Source of the DNA: Solea solea
Lineage: Eukaryota > Chordata > Actinopteri > Pleuronectiformes > Soleidae
DNA length: 64,000 nt
Assembly: GCF_958295425.1 (NCBI RefSeq)
Contig: NC_081153.1
Location: 7,906,635-7,970,634 of the forward strand
Reading direction: 5' to 3'
Shown: piece after piece, positions 53,401-64,000 of the stretch
How positions within the stretch are numbered: position 1 is the stretch's first letter
Layout of the letters: each line of letters opens with the position of its first letter
Translations under genes and position numbers: made by a program
The notes under the pieces: model-generated
What the model was told of the DNA's origin: nothing
Seen by the model: the letters and a program-made list of their open reading frames with translations, nothing else
Database searches by the model: none

Positions 53401-54926
53401 GACATAGTTCCCATCCTGTCTCAGCTAAAATGCTGTTGCTGACATTTATTTACATTTCTGCAGTATCCTATACACATCACGTGTATAGGATAGGATTTTT
53501 TATCTTTCCAATAACCAATCCAGTGATTTGTACCACCAGTACCAATACTGAGCATTGTATGTCATTGTCAGTCTTATCATTTTCACATGACTCTGTTTTT
53601 CCCAATATAGCAATTTTTAGATCCTGTTGCCCGGTAACATTCCCACACTGCACACAGAAAGTGATTTGTTTTATGTCAAGACAGACAAAGGAAACGGCAA
53701 CAGTACGCTAGTAAGGCGAGACGACTGCAAACCGGTTGGAATTGGATTGAAAAAAATGCCAATGAAAAGTAAAAAACAACTGCTCAAAAAACTCTTATGG
53801 TATAAATGGTTCTTGTCTCCGCCCACCCCCGCATTCCCACTGTATTCACAAACACTCCCTAAGTCAGGTCTGATCATTTTGTATGACGGAGCATTTATGA
53901 TGGTTTTTTAAACCTTCGATATTTGAGATAATTTGTACAATTGATTTTCTTTGTTTCCAGAACATCGTCAGGTCTGGGGATCGTGTCATTAGCAGGAGGA
54001 GTATTTGCTGTGTACCTCCTAGCCTTAGCAGGTCTCAGCCCCTGTCCTCCTCTCCTGGGAAACCCCGCTGGTGTCGCTCTAGTAGTGAGTGTTGATTCTC
54101 ATTTTCTAGGCCTTAAGACTACAACGATACTTTTCTGATTTCATCCAAAAAGCTATCAATTCTGCTAGAGTTGTTTTCATGTAAAATGTCCAGGGCTACA
54201 GAGACCTTTGGGCAGACGATGGCTGAAAATGTTTTCTTTCTTTCTTTTTTTAGCCCATATAACCCATTTTGTTTTTAACAAATAATACATACAATTGTTT
54301 GACTTTAGTGAAAGTTATTGAACATTTATCTCTACAATCTACATTTTATGTCTGCAAAAACATAAACAAATCTTTGAATTAAAAACAATGAAGTTTTAAT
54401 CAATGACATGGCAACATTCATCAGGTTTCTGAGAACAAAAATGGATAATTTGTTATAATTTGCCTATTAATAAATAATAATCAGTTGATGCCAATTATTA
54501 AAAAAGGCAAATATTGACCTAATTAATCAGCCCAATCAGTTCATCCATCTACAGAGACACTTAAATATATTCTTTGCTGCCCCATTCTGGCTTTGATCAT
54601 CCATTACACAACCTATGATCAAGTGTTTTTAACCAATTGATCCAACTAGTGATTGATTCTGATCTTAACACAATGAAACTGGTCTAACTTCAGCTTCCTG
54701 TTTGCGCCCTCTACAGGTCATCTCCTGGATTCTGTTTACAGGTTTCTTCTCCTATCTGAAGGTGGTGATTGGGACTCTGCTTCACGAGGAAGGTCACGCA
54801 GCCCTCTTGTGGTGCGGCATCGCTATCCAGGCCGGCTCTCTTATCGGAGCGGTCACCATGTTCCCCCTAATCAACGTTTATCAAGTGTTCTCCAGAGCTC
54901 AGGAGTGTGTCGATAACTGCAGTTAG
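50487..54926 (+). CDS. slc52a2: Riboflavin transporter, SLC52A2-like
   Basis: Plasma-membrane riboflavin uptake carrier. Four coding exons, 50487-50616, 52284-53145, 53961-54084 and 54717-54926, all GT-AG and in phase, total 398 aa (human SLC52A2 is 445). Start ATG 50487 in TACCATGA. Family motifs in order: [17 protein letters not shown] (TM1), the exon 1/2 junction [51 protein letters not shown], a Gln/Glu-rich cytoplasmic loop ([10 protein letters not shown] to [10 protein letters not shown]), [47 protein letters not shown], and a last exon with [30 protein letters not shown] and the CLPYG block place it closer to SLC52A2 than to SLC52A3. Human SLC52A2 also neighbours FBXL6, which supports orthology. 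The first intron contains two DNA-element remnants. Confidence 0.9.
51372..52004. mobile_element. DNA-transposon remnant in slc52a2 intron 1
   Basis: The left part has GTACCTGGTACTTATTTTTA, TAGTACCTGCTCTGGTGAGG and CAAGCGAGCTGAGCTGATAC; the right part has CGATACCAAACCGAGTAGAG, CGTGCCGAGACCTGCTGAAA and a TATAGTGGAAAAGCGCC end. These are the two ends of a fish element usually grouped with hAT. The boundaries are approximate and no target duplication was resolved. Confidence 0.55.
52006..52220. mobile_element. 215-bp MITE just before slc52a2 exon 2
   Basis: Terminal inverted repeats GGCCTCCTTTACACCTGG (52006-52023) and, reading inward from 52220, GGTCCCCTTTACACCTGG match at 16 of 18 bases. The interior has AT-rich GCATTAAAATGCATTTTCT-like text and no frame. 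It abuts the preceding element and ends 63 bases before the exon 2 acceptor. Confidence 0.7.
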
Positions 54927-55562
54927 CAGAACGGCAATATTTGACTTTATTTTACTGTCTTTATACAAATGCCTCACAAACCTTCATTGATTCTCGTTTC
55001 TATTGAGGACCTCGAAAGCGCCCTGTCCTCACTGAGAAGCCACTGAGCCTGGGAGAAAAAGAGGGAAAAAAGCATTCCTTTATAAAAGAAGCACAGTGTT
55101 TCTACACATGGATCTAAAGGATGAAAAACACGTATGACGCGGTGACACCACAAGTGCTTTGTATGATATTTTATAATGAATCATTGTAGTCAAAGTTTAC
55201 ACTGAATACACTAAAACATCTGCTGATGTTTTTCCCACTAAAAGAGATCATGTGGAAAGGTTATCTACTCAGGGAAACAGTCACTAACTTATTCATTCAC
55301 ATCTACAGCTCCTGAGGCTAATTATTGAGGAAAGATTCAAGCTAACCCTGCAGGTTAACTGTCTTTATTTTTAATTTTTGTTACTTCGGTCTATGTTTTA
55401 AAATGCCTGCCTGTGTCTTCCCTCTTGACTCCATATAAGCATAAAACACGGGAACATAAGTTCAGAATCAAAGACAAAATGCAGTTCAGTCAACATTTTA
55501 ACTTGACAGAGCATTGAGAAACAATAGGGAAATAAGGAATGTTGTCGTCTCCATCTGTTTGG

Positions 55563-55845
55563 GCTGCAACAATGAATCAATTAGTCTTTTTTAAGAATGA
55601 ATCAGTTACTAAATGAATTTTCAACTATTTTGGTAACGTATTAATCGGTTTCAGTGTTTGCATTCTTGAAGGTGAATATTACCTGGTGTCCTTTCTCCAT
55701 ATAAAAAGAAAACCTAAAAACTGATTCAGCAAACACTGATTTTCAACATTTTCTCTCATTTTATTGACCAAACTAGCACTCAATATTCAAAGAAATAATT
55801 GCCAGATAAATCTAGACTAAAAATAATTGTTAATTGCAGCCTTAT
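55563..55845. mobile_element. Dispersed element with GGGCTGCAAC ends
   Basis: Begins GGGCTGCAACAATGAATCAA and ends AAATAATTGTTAATTGCAGC, with GGTGAATATTACCTGGTGTC and CAACATTTTCTCTCATTTTA inside, the same family as 37607-37871 and in the same orientation. Confidence 0.65.
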
Positions 55846-56934
55846 TAACTTTAATGTCACGTTTATGCATATCTTGTTATACAACACTACCTTGTTTATA
55901 CATTGTTCTGAGAAGTTTACAATTTACCTCAATGTTTTAGCAGTTCATTTCTGTTGTTTTGGTTTCTTTTTAAATCACGTGTCATATGTTTGTAGTTTGG
56001 TACCTTCTGCTAAAATCATGTCAAAAATGGCAACACCTATTCAAGTTGCTTTTTTAATAATTGTAATTTTAGCTGTATTCAGTTTGTCATCGTCTCCGCC
56101 TCATGCTGTTGTATAGAAACATTCTCACGTTTTTTTTATGATCTCAAAGCCAAGAACGTTTTGTTCAAATCTTCTAATGTCATTAATGTTAGTTGATGAT
56201 TCCCATATGAACAGTTATTTGCTCTGTCAATGAAACACAAGAACCAACATGCATTAATAATTCTAGAATGCAATTGCTGATCTGTTGCTGTAGCACGTGC
56301 AATGGAATATACATGTTAGTATAGTATTACAGTACAGTATATAAATTAACAAAAACTAACACCTAGCAGTGATGTTAGTTCCACATTTTAAACTGATATC
56401 AAATGACTTGTTGCTTTGTGTCTTGTTCCCATAAAGAAATGAAATAAAAGAACACTATCTCTTACAACTAGCCTAATTATAACTAAGTTAGTAGCTCTTA
56501 GCTTAGCAATGGTTAGCCTAGCTCTGACAAAATGTAATAATGGCTGAATATGGTTTACTACCGTCTCCCTAAAGCTCATGATTTTCTCTCTCGGTTGATT
56601 TATACAAAAACTGAATTTAAATGAAGCAACTAGATTCATTTACTTTTGTTTTGCCAGACTTTTGCCTTGCTGTCAATCTTTACACTAAGCTACTGTGCTC
56701 GTTGGCTGCAGGCTGCATCTTAATTCAAAACTCTTAATTGTAAACACTACTGACAATTAAGTTAAAAACTTGCAATAAAAGTATTTCAACAAATGTTCAA
56801 CTATCCTTTGATTATTTGCAAAATAGTGCCTTTTCTAGCTTACTGGAATTATTACATATTAGCATTTGCTAATTTAGCAACATATCATTAAGTCTCAACC
56901 TGGCTTGTGTGGGGGAATGCAAACAAGTATGCAA

Positions 56935-57100
56935 CGATAAGTCAGTTAATAAATTATTACTAAATTTATCTCGAAAAATGTTTACAATTGATTTGAATGT
57001 TTTTCATATATATAATAAAACAAACAGATTTTTTGAATGTGAATATTTTCTGGTTTCTTTGCTTCATATAACAAAAAAAGCAAAATGAAATGAACTATAT
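56935..57100. mobile_element. Fragment of the same dispersed family
   Basis: Contains GCAACGATAAGTCAGTTAAT and GTGAATATTTTCTGGTTTCT, the left half of the family; the right half is missing. Confidence 0.5.
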
Positions 57101-59396
57101 TGCAATGTAAATTTTGGAGACAATTAAAAAAAATAATGAGGAAACTCATGGAGGGGGTCAGGGCAGACAGATGCTGCTCAAATCAGAATTTTTGTAAAAT
57201 TATATTTTAAAAAGGTCAAGATGCTGCTGATTTTGTTTGGACAACTATGACTTGGATGGATGAGAATCTATACAGAAAATCCAGTACAGGAAGTAGCTGT
57301 TTGCAAAATGTCAGAATTAGGCCCTGACTCCTAAAATATAAATAAATCAGATAAACACAAGGATTTTCTAATTTTCTTTTATGATAAATAATGCAGTTTA
57401 TGGAGATTTCCAAAACGTTTTTCACTGAAAACCCACAGCTGAATGAAGTTGTTATGCAACTGAAGGTTGTAAACAGATTTTCACCTCTGCTCCCATGATC
57501 TCCTTAGGCAGAATTAATGAATTCTGTACATTCTTGAATGTCTCTCTTTCTCTCTCATTCAGAAATGACTTCAGGGGAAAGAAACAAAAATCGCAGCATG
57601 TGACTGTTCAAAGATGATCTGATGTCCCAGCTGAGACACTGATCAGCTAACTAAACATTTGTCTCGGTTGGCTACGTGGTCCCACACACCCACTCACTCC
57701 AATAAGGGTTTAATCCCTTGCATTCACAGTTTGTTGCACAGGACGGCGGCTTCTCTCCACCACACAAGCATGTGAGTATCTGCAGAGATGCCTGCTATCA
57801 TTGTTTTGAATTAATTGTGTGAAACTGATGCACAAATCATGAAAAAAAATGTTTTTGACAGGATTTTTGAATGATTCTGTAATGGTGTAATATCAACACT
57901 TGGTGAGCAACCTTTAAAAGAAATGGATTGTTTCAGAAATAACTGATAAACTAAGTTTTTTTTTGTTTTTGTCAACATTTCTCTGAGGGATCTCTTCGAT
58001 TCGGACACTGGTGTAGTTCAACAGTCTCTTTTACGATAAACAACGCACAAGTCAGATGTTTTCTCAGGTTATGCAACAGTTTACCAAAACAGCAGGTGGT
58101 CATGTTTCCTTCTCTGTATGCTTCATGTTTTAGGTTTAACCCTCATGCTGCCTTTCAAATTAAACAACTCAAAATGTGCATATTTAATTTTCAGAATTTA
58201 ACATTTTAACTCAAATGTCAGACTGAAGGTTTCGCACAAACAACTTCAGAAAACTATAAACATTAACTGCGTGTAAGGGAAAAGTCACAGATTGGAGTGA
58301 TGTTTCCTTGTGGTGACATATTAATGTTGGGTTTACACTTTGACTTTGTTATAATACTGAAGCATTTCTCATTGTTAGCTGCACTGATGACGCAGCAATA
58401 AAGAGCCTAACAAACACAAATCACATTTGTTACTGTGCCTTAAAAACCACGACACAAAGCTTAATCCATACTATAATTCTAAAATCGTACAGTTTAGCAT
58501 TTTGTTTGAGATCCTCAATTGTCAAAAAACTTGCCATATGGCATAGAAGATTCTCAAGTGAAATGTAAAATCATCCGATTAATTCATCTAAATGTATTTT
58601 TAGACATCAAAATGACACTGTATGCTTAACTATAGATAAACTTCACATTCCTCAGTCTAGCTATTGAGATTACGTTTGTGTATTCATGATCATTTATAAA
58701 AAATCTACCTTTTTTTTTTTTAAAAAGCCACAGGCTACAAATCTGAACTACCTTCACTGAAAGCACATGCTTTAGTAGATAAAACAACACAGTGTTTCAT
58801 TTGTTTGTACTTTAAGCTAAAAGCTACCTTTAGCATGCTAGCCTCAGCAGCTAGAATGGATGCTATCATGAGTTATTGTCCAATTGTTGACATGTTTAGC
58901 ATCATCATTCAATTCTATCTTATTGGTATGAAATCAAATAACAACGTGTACATTATCAAGGCACTGAAGGCTGAGACCTCACAATGCACTACATACAAAA
59001 TCCATGTCTTTTTTGGCAGATTTTTAGGATATTTTCATCTAGGCAACATTCAAACCCAGAGGAAAATCCTTCCAGTAACCAATACAATATCTACCCAAAA
59101 CAAAAATAGACACATGATGGCGCTAGATAAAAGTTAGAAGTCAGATATCTTCATTAAATACTGAATGTCTAATTTTAAGTTCAAATTCCAACAAAAGTGA
59201 TAAAACAACTGACTTTCAGTTGACCTTCAGTAGCTTAAGTATGAGGTCCATGTTTAAAAATGACTTTAAAAGGGATAGTTCAGGTACTGCTAGAACAAGG
59301 AATCAACCTTAAAAACAAGGAGACTTGCCCTCACTGAAAACATGGCTGCACTGTACTTTAAGACTTTGTCTTTCTCTAGAGAAATCAATTCCAAAC

Positions 59397-61057
59397 ATGT
59401 CGCTGCTCACGCACCTGTTGGCGTGTCTGTTTGGAATGGGCTCCTGGGTTTCCATCAACGGCCTGTGGGTGGAGCTGCCTCTCATCGTCAATCACATCCC
59501 AGAGGGCTGGTATCTGCCCTCGTACCTCTCTGTCCTCATCCAAATGGCCAACGTCGGACCTCTCTTCGTCACGTTGATGCATCGCTTCAGGCCCGGTGTC
59601 CTGAATGAGTCTGCTGTCATATATGTGATCATCAGCCTGGGGACCGTGGCAAGCTTCTTGCTGGGTTTTTTCTGGAAGGAGACTGTTGTAGTGGCGGGTG
59701 TTCCTCGCAGTGTAGCCCTCCTCGTCTTAACTTTTTTCCTCGCTGCTGTCGACTGCACTTCATCTGTCACATTCCTGCCCTTCATGATGAAGCTCAAGCC
59801 TCAGTATCTTACCACCTACTACATTGGGGAGGGTGTGAGCGGCCTGCTGCCTGCTGTAGTGGCTCTGATCCAGGGTGTTGGAGTGGTCCACTGCGTAAAC
59901 AACACACAAACCCTGAACTCCTCCAACAGTTCTGAGATCTTTCACCTCCATGCCCAGTATCAACCCGCAAACTTCTCAGCTGAGGTCTTCTTCTTCATCC
60001 TGAGCACCATGATGCTGGTGTGTCTGGTGGCTTTCCTGCTGCTGAACTACCACCCAGCTGTGGGCAGGGAACATTCCAACAATCAGTACACTAACGGGGT
60101 GAAAGAGTCATCTCAGAAAAACAGAAATAGTGTCGAGCATAAGGCCATGATGGACCCCTACAGACCTGCAAACCAGAAGCGCAAAAGCAGCTTTGGCACT
60201 GGTGCTTACAGCGGGATGCAGGTGTTGTACATCTTTGGGATTCTGGCCTGGGTCAACGCTCTGAGTAACGTGGTGCTTCCCTCGGTGCAGTCGTACTCCT
60301 GCATGCCATATGGAAACAACATCTACCACTTATCGGCCACCATGGCTGCCGTGTCGAACCCTCTGGCCTGCTTCATCGCCCTGTTCCTCCCTATAAGGTC
60401 ATTATTTTATCTTCAATTTCTGGCAAAAGAAAATAATTTCACCTAAACTAAAACTGTCAATTAAAGAATGCTATGTTGGTTTTATGTTTATGCTGTTTTA
60501 TTGTCCTGCCTTTTAAATGCAAACAGCAGCAGATTCAGTTACACCCTCAAACCACAGTCAAAGCGTGATTTTCTGTTGCAGGTCTCTGCTGCTGATGGGA
60601 GCTCTCACAGTGATTGGCAGTGTAGCTGGAGCTTATATCATGGGCATGGCCGTGCTCAGTCCATGTCCACTGCTGGTCAATGGTGCCTCAGGTGGTGTCA
60701 TCATTGTGAGTTCACTCTCTTCACTCAAATATCCTGCATTATCTTCTAATGTGATCCCTGAAAATTTAAATGATCAGCACCACAGTAACAAAGTTTGGAA
60801 CTGAAGCCAGGTTCTCACCTCTCTCTTCCTCACAGGTGTTGGTCTGGATCCTCTTCATTCTCACTCTGTCCTATGTGAAGGTGATGATTGGTGTGATCCT
60901 GCGTGACGAGGGCCACAGCGCCCTCGTGTGGTGTGGAGCTGTGGTGCAGTTAGGTTCCCTGCTGGGAGCCGTGACCATGTTTCCACTGGTCAGCGTGTAC
61001 AGCTACTTCTCATCAGGAGACGCGTGCAACACAAAATGTGCTACTGGACGTCCTTAA
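59397..61057 (+). CDS. slc52a3: Riboflavin transporter, SLC52A3-like
   Basis: Second member of the family in tandem. Three coding exons, 59397-60397, 60582-60705 and 60836-61057, total 448 aa. The first equals exons 1 and 2 of the neighbour fused; the 124-nt middle exon and the phases (2, then 0) are identical. The start [20 protein letters not shown] begins 17 bases after an acceptor (TTTCTCTAG|AGAAATC at 59380), so an upstream leader exon exists. Motifs: [68 protein letters not shown], a glycosylation-prone loop ([13 protein letters not shown]), [57 protein letters not shown] and [27 protein letters not shown] and the NGLWVELPL start resemble SLC52A3 rather than SLC52A2. The 184-bp and 130-bp introns are very short. 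AATAAA lies at 61817-61822. Confidence 0.87.
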
Positions 61058-61869
61058 TGGCAACATAATTTACAAAACTGACAGATACTGTAACTTAAAC
61101 GAAGAGCTGAATCCTCCAAAGGATGTGCTCGACAGAGGCTGTGACTTTGTTGACCACATCCACCGAAGGAAATGGAATTCAGATGCACAACAGTGGTGTC
61201 ACCAATTCTTGTTCTTCTTGTCTCCTCCAATAATTTCCAGCAGGCTGTACACTGAGAGCCAAAGAAATCTTAACAAAACTGATATATTTTTTCCAAAACT
61301 TTTTTCCAATGTAGTGGTAGAAGTAATAGTGATATTCCCTGTAGTACTGTATCTGTGATTCCAAATCATCTGCCTAGTGAAGTGATGTTTTACTGCAGGT
61401 GGAACCAGAACCACAGCTTTACTTTCACACTGACTGAACATTTCAGTTCAGTGTTTCTGCCACAGGTTGGTTTATTTTGCTGTTCATGTGTTGAATCTCC
61501 CGTTCATCTGTTATAAACACAGTCTGAGATGTTTAGGTCTCAGGTTGTGTATGACAGAGTGAAAGTGTCATGTTGGTTGATGAGAGAGACGAGGTTTGTC
61601 CTGATATTTAAAAAAAGGACTCTTTAAGCTTGAGACTGGGTAATAATTTGAAAACATGATTAATGTAAGCTTCAATCAAATCAGAACATGTACAGGTATT
61701 ACTTTTGGCTTACTGCAATTTTCAAATTACAAGATGCACAATACTTGTTTAAGCCAAAATGTGTTAAAATAGTCCTGACCTACACATGACCTCTGGGGAT
61801 GTGGGTCATGTCTCAAAATAAATATTAGATTTTGGTTGTAATTGTAGAAACTGTATAAAGGTTCAGGAG
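61058..61869. other. 3' UTR region of the SLC52A3-like gene
   Basis: Open on the plus strand without further exons; AATAAA at 61817-61822 probably ends the transcript. Confidence 0.5.
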
Positions 61870-62385
61870 TGGTGATCAGAAGTCCAGCTCTTTTCAAAGA
61901 TTCGGTTCTTTTGGCTCGGCTCCCTAAGAAGAACTCTTACAGTTCCTAAACGTCTATTCAATTAGTGTCAATCAGAGCCTTCTATGTTAGCCTAAATTAG
62001 TAATCATGAATGGTTTGTTGTGTTTTCATAAAAGCCAAAAAATTCAGAAAAATATTCTGCATTTTTTTCTAACATTTTAATCAAATCCTTAAATGAACAA
62101 ATGAACACAGAACCTGCACAGGTAACCTAACCCTACACTGAGCTTTGCAGCCTCCAATATCTTTGAAATGCAGCCACATACTGCTTCTATGGTATGATCC
62201 TAGTCTGTCCTCGCATGTCATTGGCCACATGGTGTGTCCATCAAAAATAAAGTCCTGCCCCTGCCTGCATGGATTCTCAGCAGAGCTGAGCAGGAGCAGC
62301 AGAAGACTCGGCTCTCCCCAACGCTACAAAAGGAATCGTCTCTTAGAGGCGGCTCGTAATATTGTTCATCCCTACTAAAGACCTA
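61870..62385 (-). mobile_element. Unclassified dispersed element, minus-oriented copy
   Basis: Reverse-complement partner of 49595-50110, sharing the same block order. Read on the minus strand it begins TAGTAGGGATGAACAATATT, has AGAAGCAGTATGTGGCTGCA and GCAGGTTCTGTGTTCATTTG, and ends near AGTTCTTCTTAGGGAGCCGA and GCTGGACTTCTGATCACC. The TAGGGATGAAC start resembles termini of hAT-like elements, but no target duplication was resolved. Confidence 0.6.
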
Positions 62386-63346
62386 CACCATGGATGTCCA
62401 AACTTTTTTTTAACAAGGGCCAGATTTGGGCCAGATGTGGATTGAATTTGTGAAATTTGTAAATATGTCAAGAGTTAAAAGTAAGTTCACTTGGTTTCTT
62501 TTTTTATGAACAAAAAGAAAAGAAAAACCCTCAGTGAAACAAGGAATAATTGATATCTGCCACTGAATTAAAGACCCAACTAATACATTCTACACCTTCC
62601 TAATTCTACAGTGTCTTAAGAATGTGTTCACATTGTTGCTGCTTTGACCAGTAACTTTATGTTTAAGTCATTTTGTGATTCCAATGCTTGGAATCCTTTG
62701 TTCAGATTTGCCAGATTTAAGTGACACAAACTTAATCAACTAAGTCTGTAGAGACTTAACTGTGATCACTTCATGACTTTTCTTGCTTTTACTGAATTAA
62801 TAAACAATACAGAGTTAAATAACTGACTCGAAAAGCTTTCTTTGTTTTACGATCAAACGTTGACTTTTTTCCTTTTAACTATTTTAGACTTTCATCTCAT
62901 ACACATCACCATTAATTACCATATTCCCAGAAACTCCTGTGTCCTCTACGGACTTTGGTGCAGTAGAGTGAGAACAGATAAACCTCTGTTTTTACGTGCA
63001 ATACGTGATGAAAATATTCACATAAAATATAAAATGCAGTAAAAGCTAATAGTGTGTCCTAATAGTCTAGGGTAGTATTACAGTTCGGCATTAGTTTGGA
63101 GTATGTGGATAACATGACATTGAAGAAACAATAGTTATTTTTATTGAGATTAATACGCCTATGAAAGGCACGAAAATGAAAAGAAGCTCTAAAATCTAAA
63201 AAAAAATTCTGTTCGAAGATAATGCTACAATTTAGCTTTGGGCTGCTAGAAAGCACTGCTAGCTAGCTAGTTGTTCTTAAATAAACCACAACACTGGGAA
63301 TGGCGTGTGTTTCAGCAGGACAGTAGCACTCACTGAACAACAACTG
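62386..63346. other. Intergenic, no gene seen
   Basis: AT-rich DNA. A fragment of the CTCTATGGACTTTGGTG dispersed family (here CCTCTACGGACTTTGGTGCA) is at 62942-62961. Confidence 0.5.
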
Positions 63347-63560
63347 AATTTAAATGACCGTCACCACAGTAACAACGTTTGGAGCAGATTCCAGGTTCTC
63401 ACCTCTCTCTTCCTCACAGGTGTCGGTGTGGATCCTCCTCGTTCTCACGCTGTCCTGCGTCAAGGTGATGATTACAGGGCCACAGCACCCTCGTGTGGTG
63501 TGGAGCTGTGGTGCGGTGGTTATGAGGAGACGTGTGCAACACAAAATGTGCTTGAGTCAT
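63347..63560 (+). pseudogene. Decayed copy of the last SLC52 exon
   Basis: Aligns with 60764-61042 of the SLC52A3-like gene: the end of the last intron (CACCACAGTAACAAxGTTTGG, then CAGGTTCTCACCTCTCTCTT and CCTCACAG at the acceptor) and the exon (GTGTCGGTGTGGATCCTCCT against GTGTTGGTCTGGATCCTCTT). After ATGATT, 17 bases are missing, which shifts the frame. About 60 more bases are missing after GTGGTGCGGT. It rejoins at GGAGACGTGTGCAACACAAA. Because intron sequence is included, it is a DNA-level duplicate and not a processed copy. It is not functional. Confidence 0.88.
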
Positions 63561-63779
63561 AGAGACATGAGGAAAAAAGAAGTTTCAAACCTATTTTCTT
63601 GAATTTAAGATTTTTCGAGGGTTATGTATACAACTTTATAAAGTTACTGTCCTCATAAATCAGAAGAGAACGTGTGAGGAAAGTTATTCCACAATTATAA
63701 AAACACATTATTTAAGCATTTCAAAAGGTTCAACTTGTTTGTTTTCACTTAAATTTATTTTATCTCACTGTTTGACAGC

Positions 63780-64000
63780 TTTTTCTCCAGTTTGTAAACC
63801 GCTCACTCACACACCAAACTCCATAGAGAAAACTAACATTTTTAACGTGAAAGGAAACAGGAGCTGCTGGTCTACTGGTGCCCCGCTTGGTAAGACTGTG
63901 TCACTTAAGTTTATCCAAACAAAGGTTTTCTAACACCAAAGTCACACAATAACACATTTGAACTTGCTGACGGAGGTAACAGTGGATCAACAACTCCTGT
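63780..64000. repeat. Dispersed repeat, copy 3
   Basis: TTTGTAAACCGCTCACTCAC, CCAAACTCCATAGAGAAAAC, GGAGCTGCTGGTCTACTGG, AACACCAAAGTCACACAATA and AACAGTGGATCAACAACTCC match blocks at 13140-13340 and 16990-17230. It runs off the window. Confidence 0.55.

Larger units (their letters stand above)
54927..59379. other. 3' flank of slc52a2 and intergenic region
   Basis: No further gene seen. Plus-strand AATAAA is at 56443-56448. Two copies of the dispersed element family lie at 55563-55845 and 56935-57100. The rest is AT-rich unique sequence; a leader exon for the next gene may lie in it, but I could not identify one. Confidence 0.5.

Noticed and set aside
59325..59396. Upstream start for the SLC52A3-like protein
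   Set aside because: It would need a TTG start and crosses a splice acceptor at 59379; the family start MSLLTHLL at 59397 fits better.
62145..62378. 77-aa frame
   Set aside because: It lies inside the inverted dispersed element shared with 49595-50110 and is not conserved in that copy.

Overview
The window looks like nuclear DNA of a ray-finned (teleost) fish. The evidence is spliced vertebrate genes with GT-AG introns, abundant fish-type mobile elements (an RTE-clade LINE, a tRNA-headed SINE with the conserved fish SINE body, short Tc1/mariner, PIF/Harbinger and hAT-like DNA elements), AT-rich microsatellites and a 38-bp satellite. There is no prokaryotic organisation. All identities come from reading the sequence; no database search was run.

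Layout. 1-3090: satellite of about 38-bp units, interrupted by a segment that holds a DNA transposon with terminal repeats and a 5-bp target duplication. 4061-8227: a nested transposon nest, namely a broken RTE-type LINE with a perfect 13-bp target duplication, carrying a PIF/Harbinger-like element in its 5' end and a probable solo LTR in its reverse transcriptase. 8228-16100: gene-poor DNA with microsatellites, a telomere-like tract and a Tc1/mariner-like MITE. 16103-35748: a gene for a giant plakin-repeat protein (epiplakin-like, 4604 aa, one coding exon), with a probable non-coding first exon at 16.1-16.2 kb. 37180-42185 (minus): FBXL6, reconstructed from nine coding exons (571 aa, all phases agree). 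43294-43517: a compact CpG-poor bidirectional promoter. 45626-48473 (plus): an 877-aa protein of unknown function, two coding exons. 50487-54926 and 59397-61057 (plus): two tandem riboflavin transporter genes, SLC52A2-like (398 aa) and SLC52A3-like (448 aa), followed by a decayed copy of the last SLC52 exon at 63347-63560.

Gene order. FBXL6 and SLC52A2 are head-to-head neighbours in human 8q24.3, and EPPK1 lies in the same band, so this is a conserved vertebrate neighbourhood. The fish differs in having the unknown 877-aa gene between FBXL6 and SLC52A2, and an SLC52A3-type gene next to SLC52A2.

Most notable. The epiplakin-like gene ends in eight tandem 1071-bp units that are nearly identical in DNA and show a mosaic of two variant classes, a signature of recent unequal exchange or gene conversion. 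The unknown 877-aa gene is the best candidate for something undescribed: it has two related N-terminal modules and a GGPCKT-type C-terminal motif, and it shares a promoter with FBXL6.
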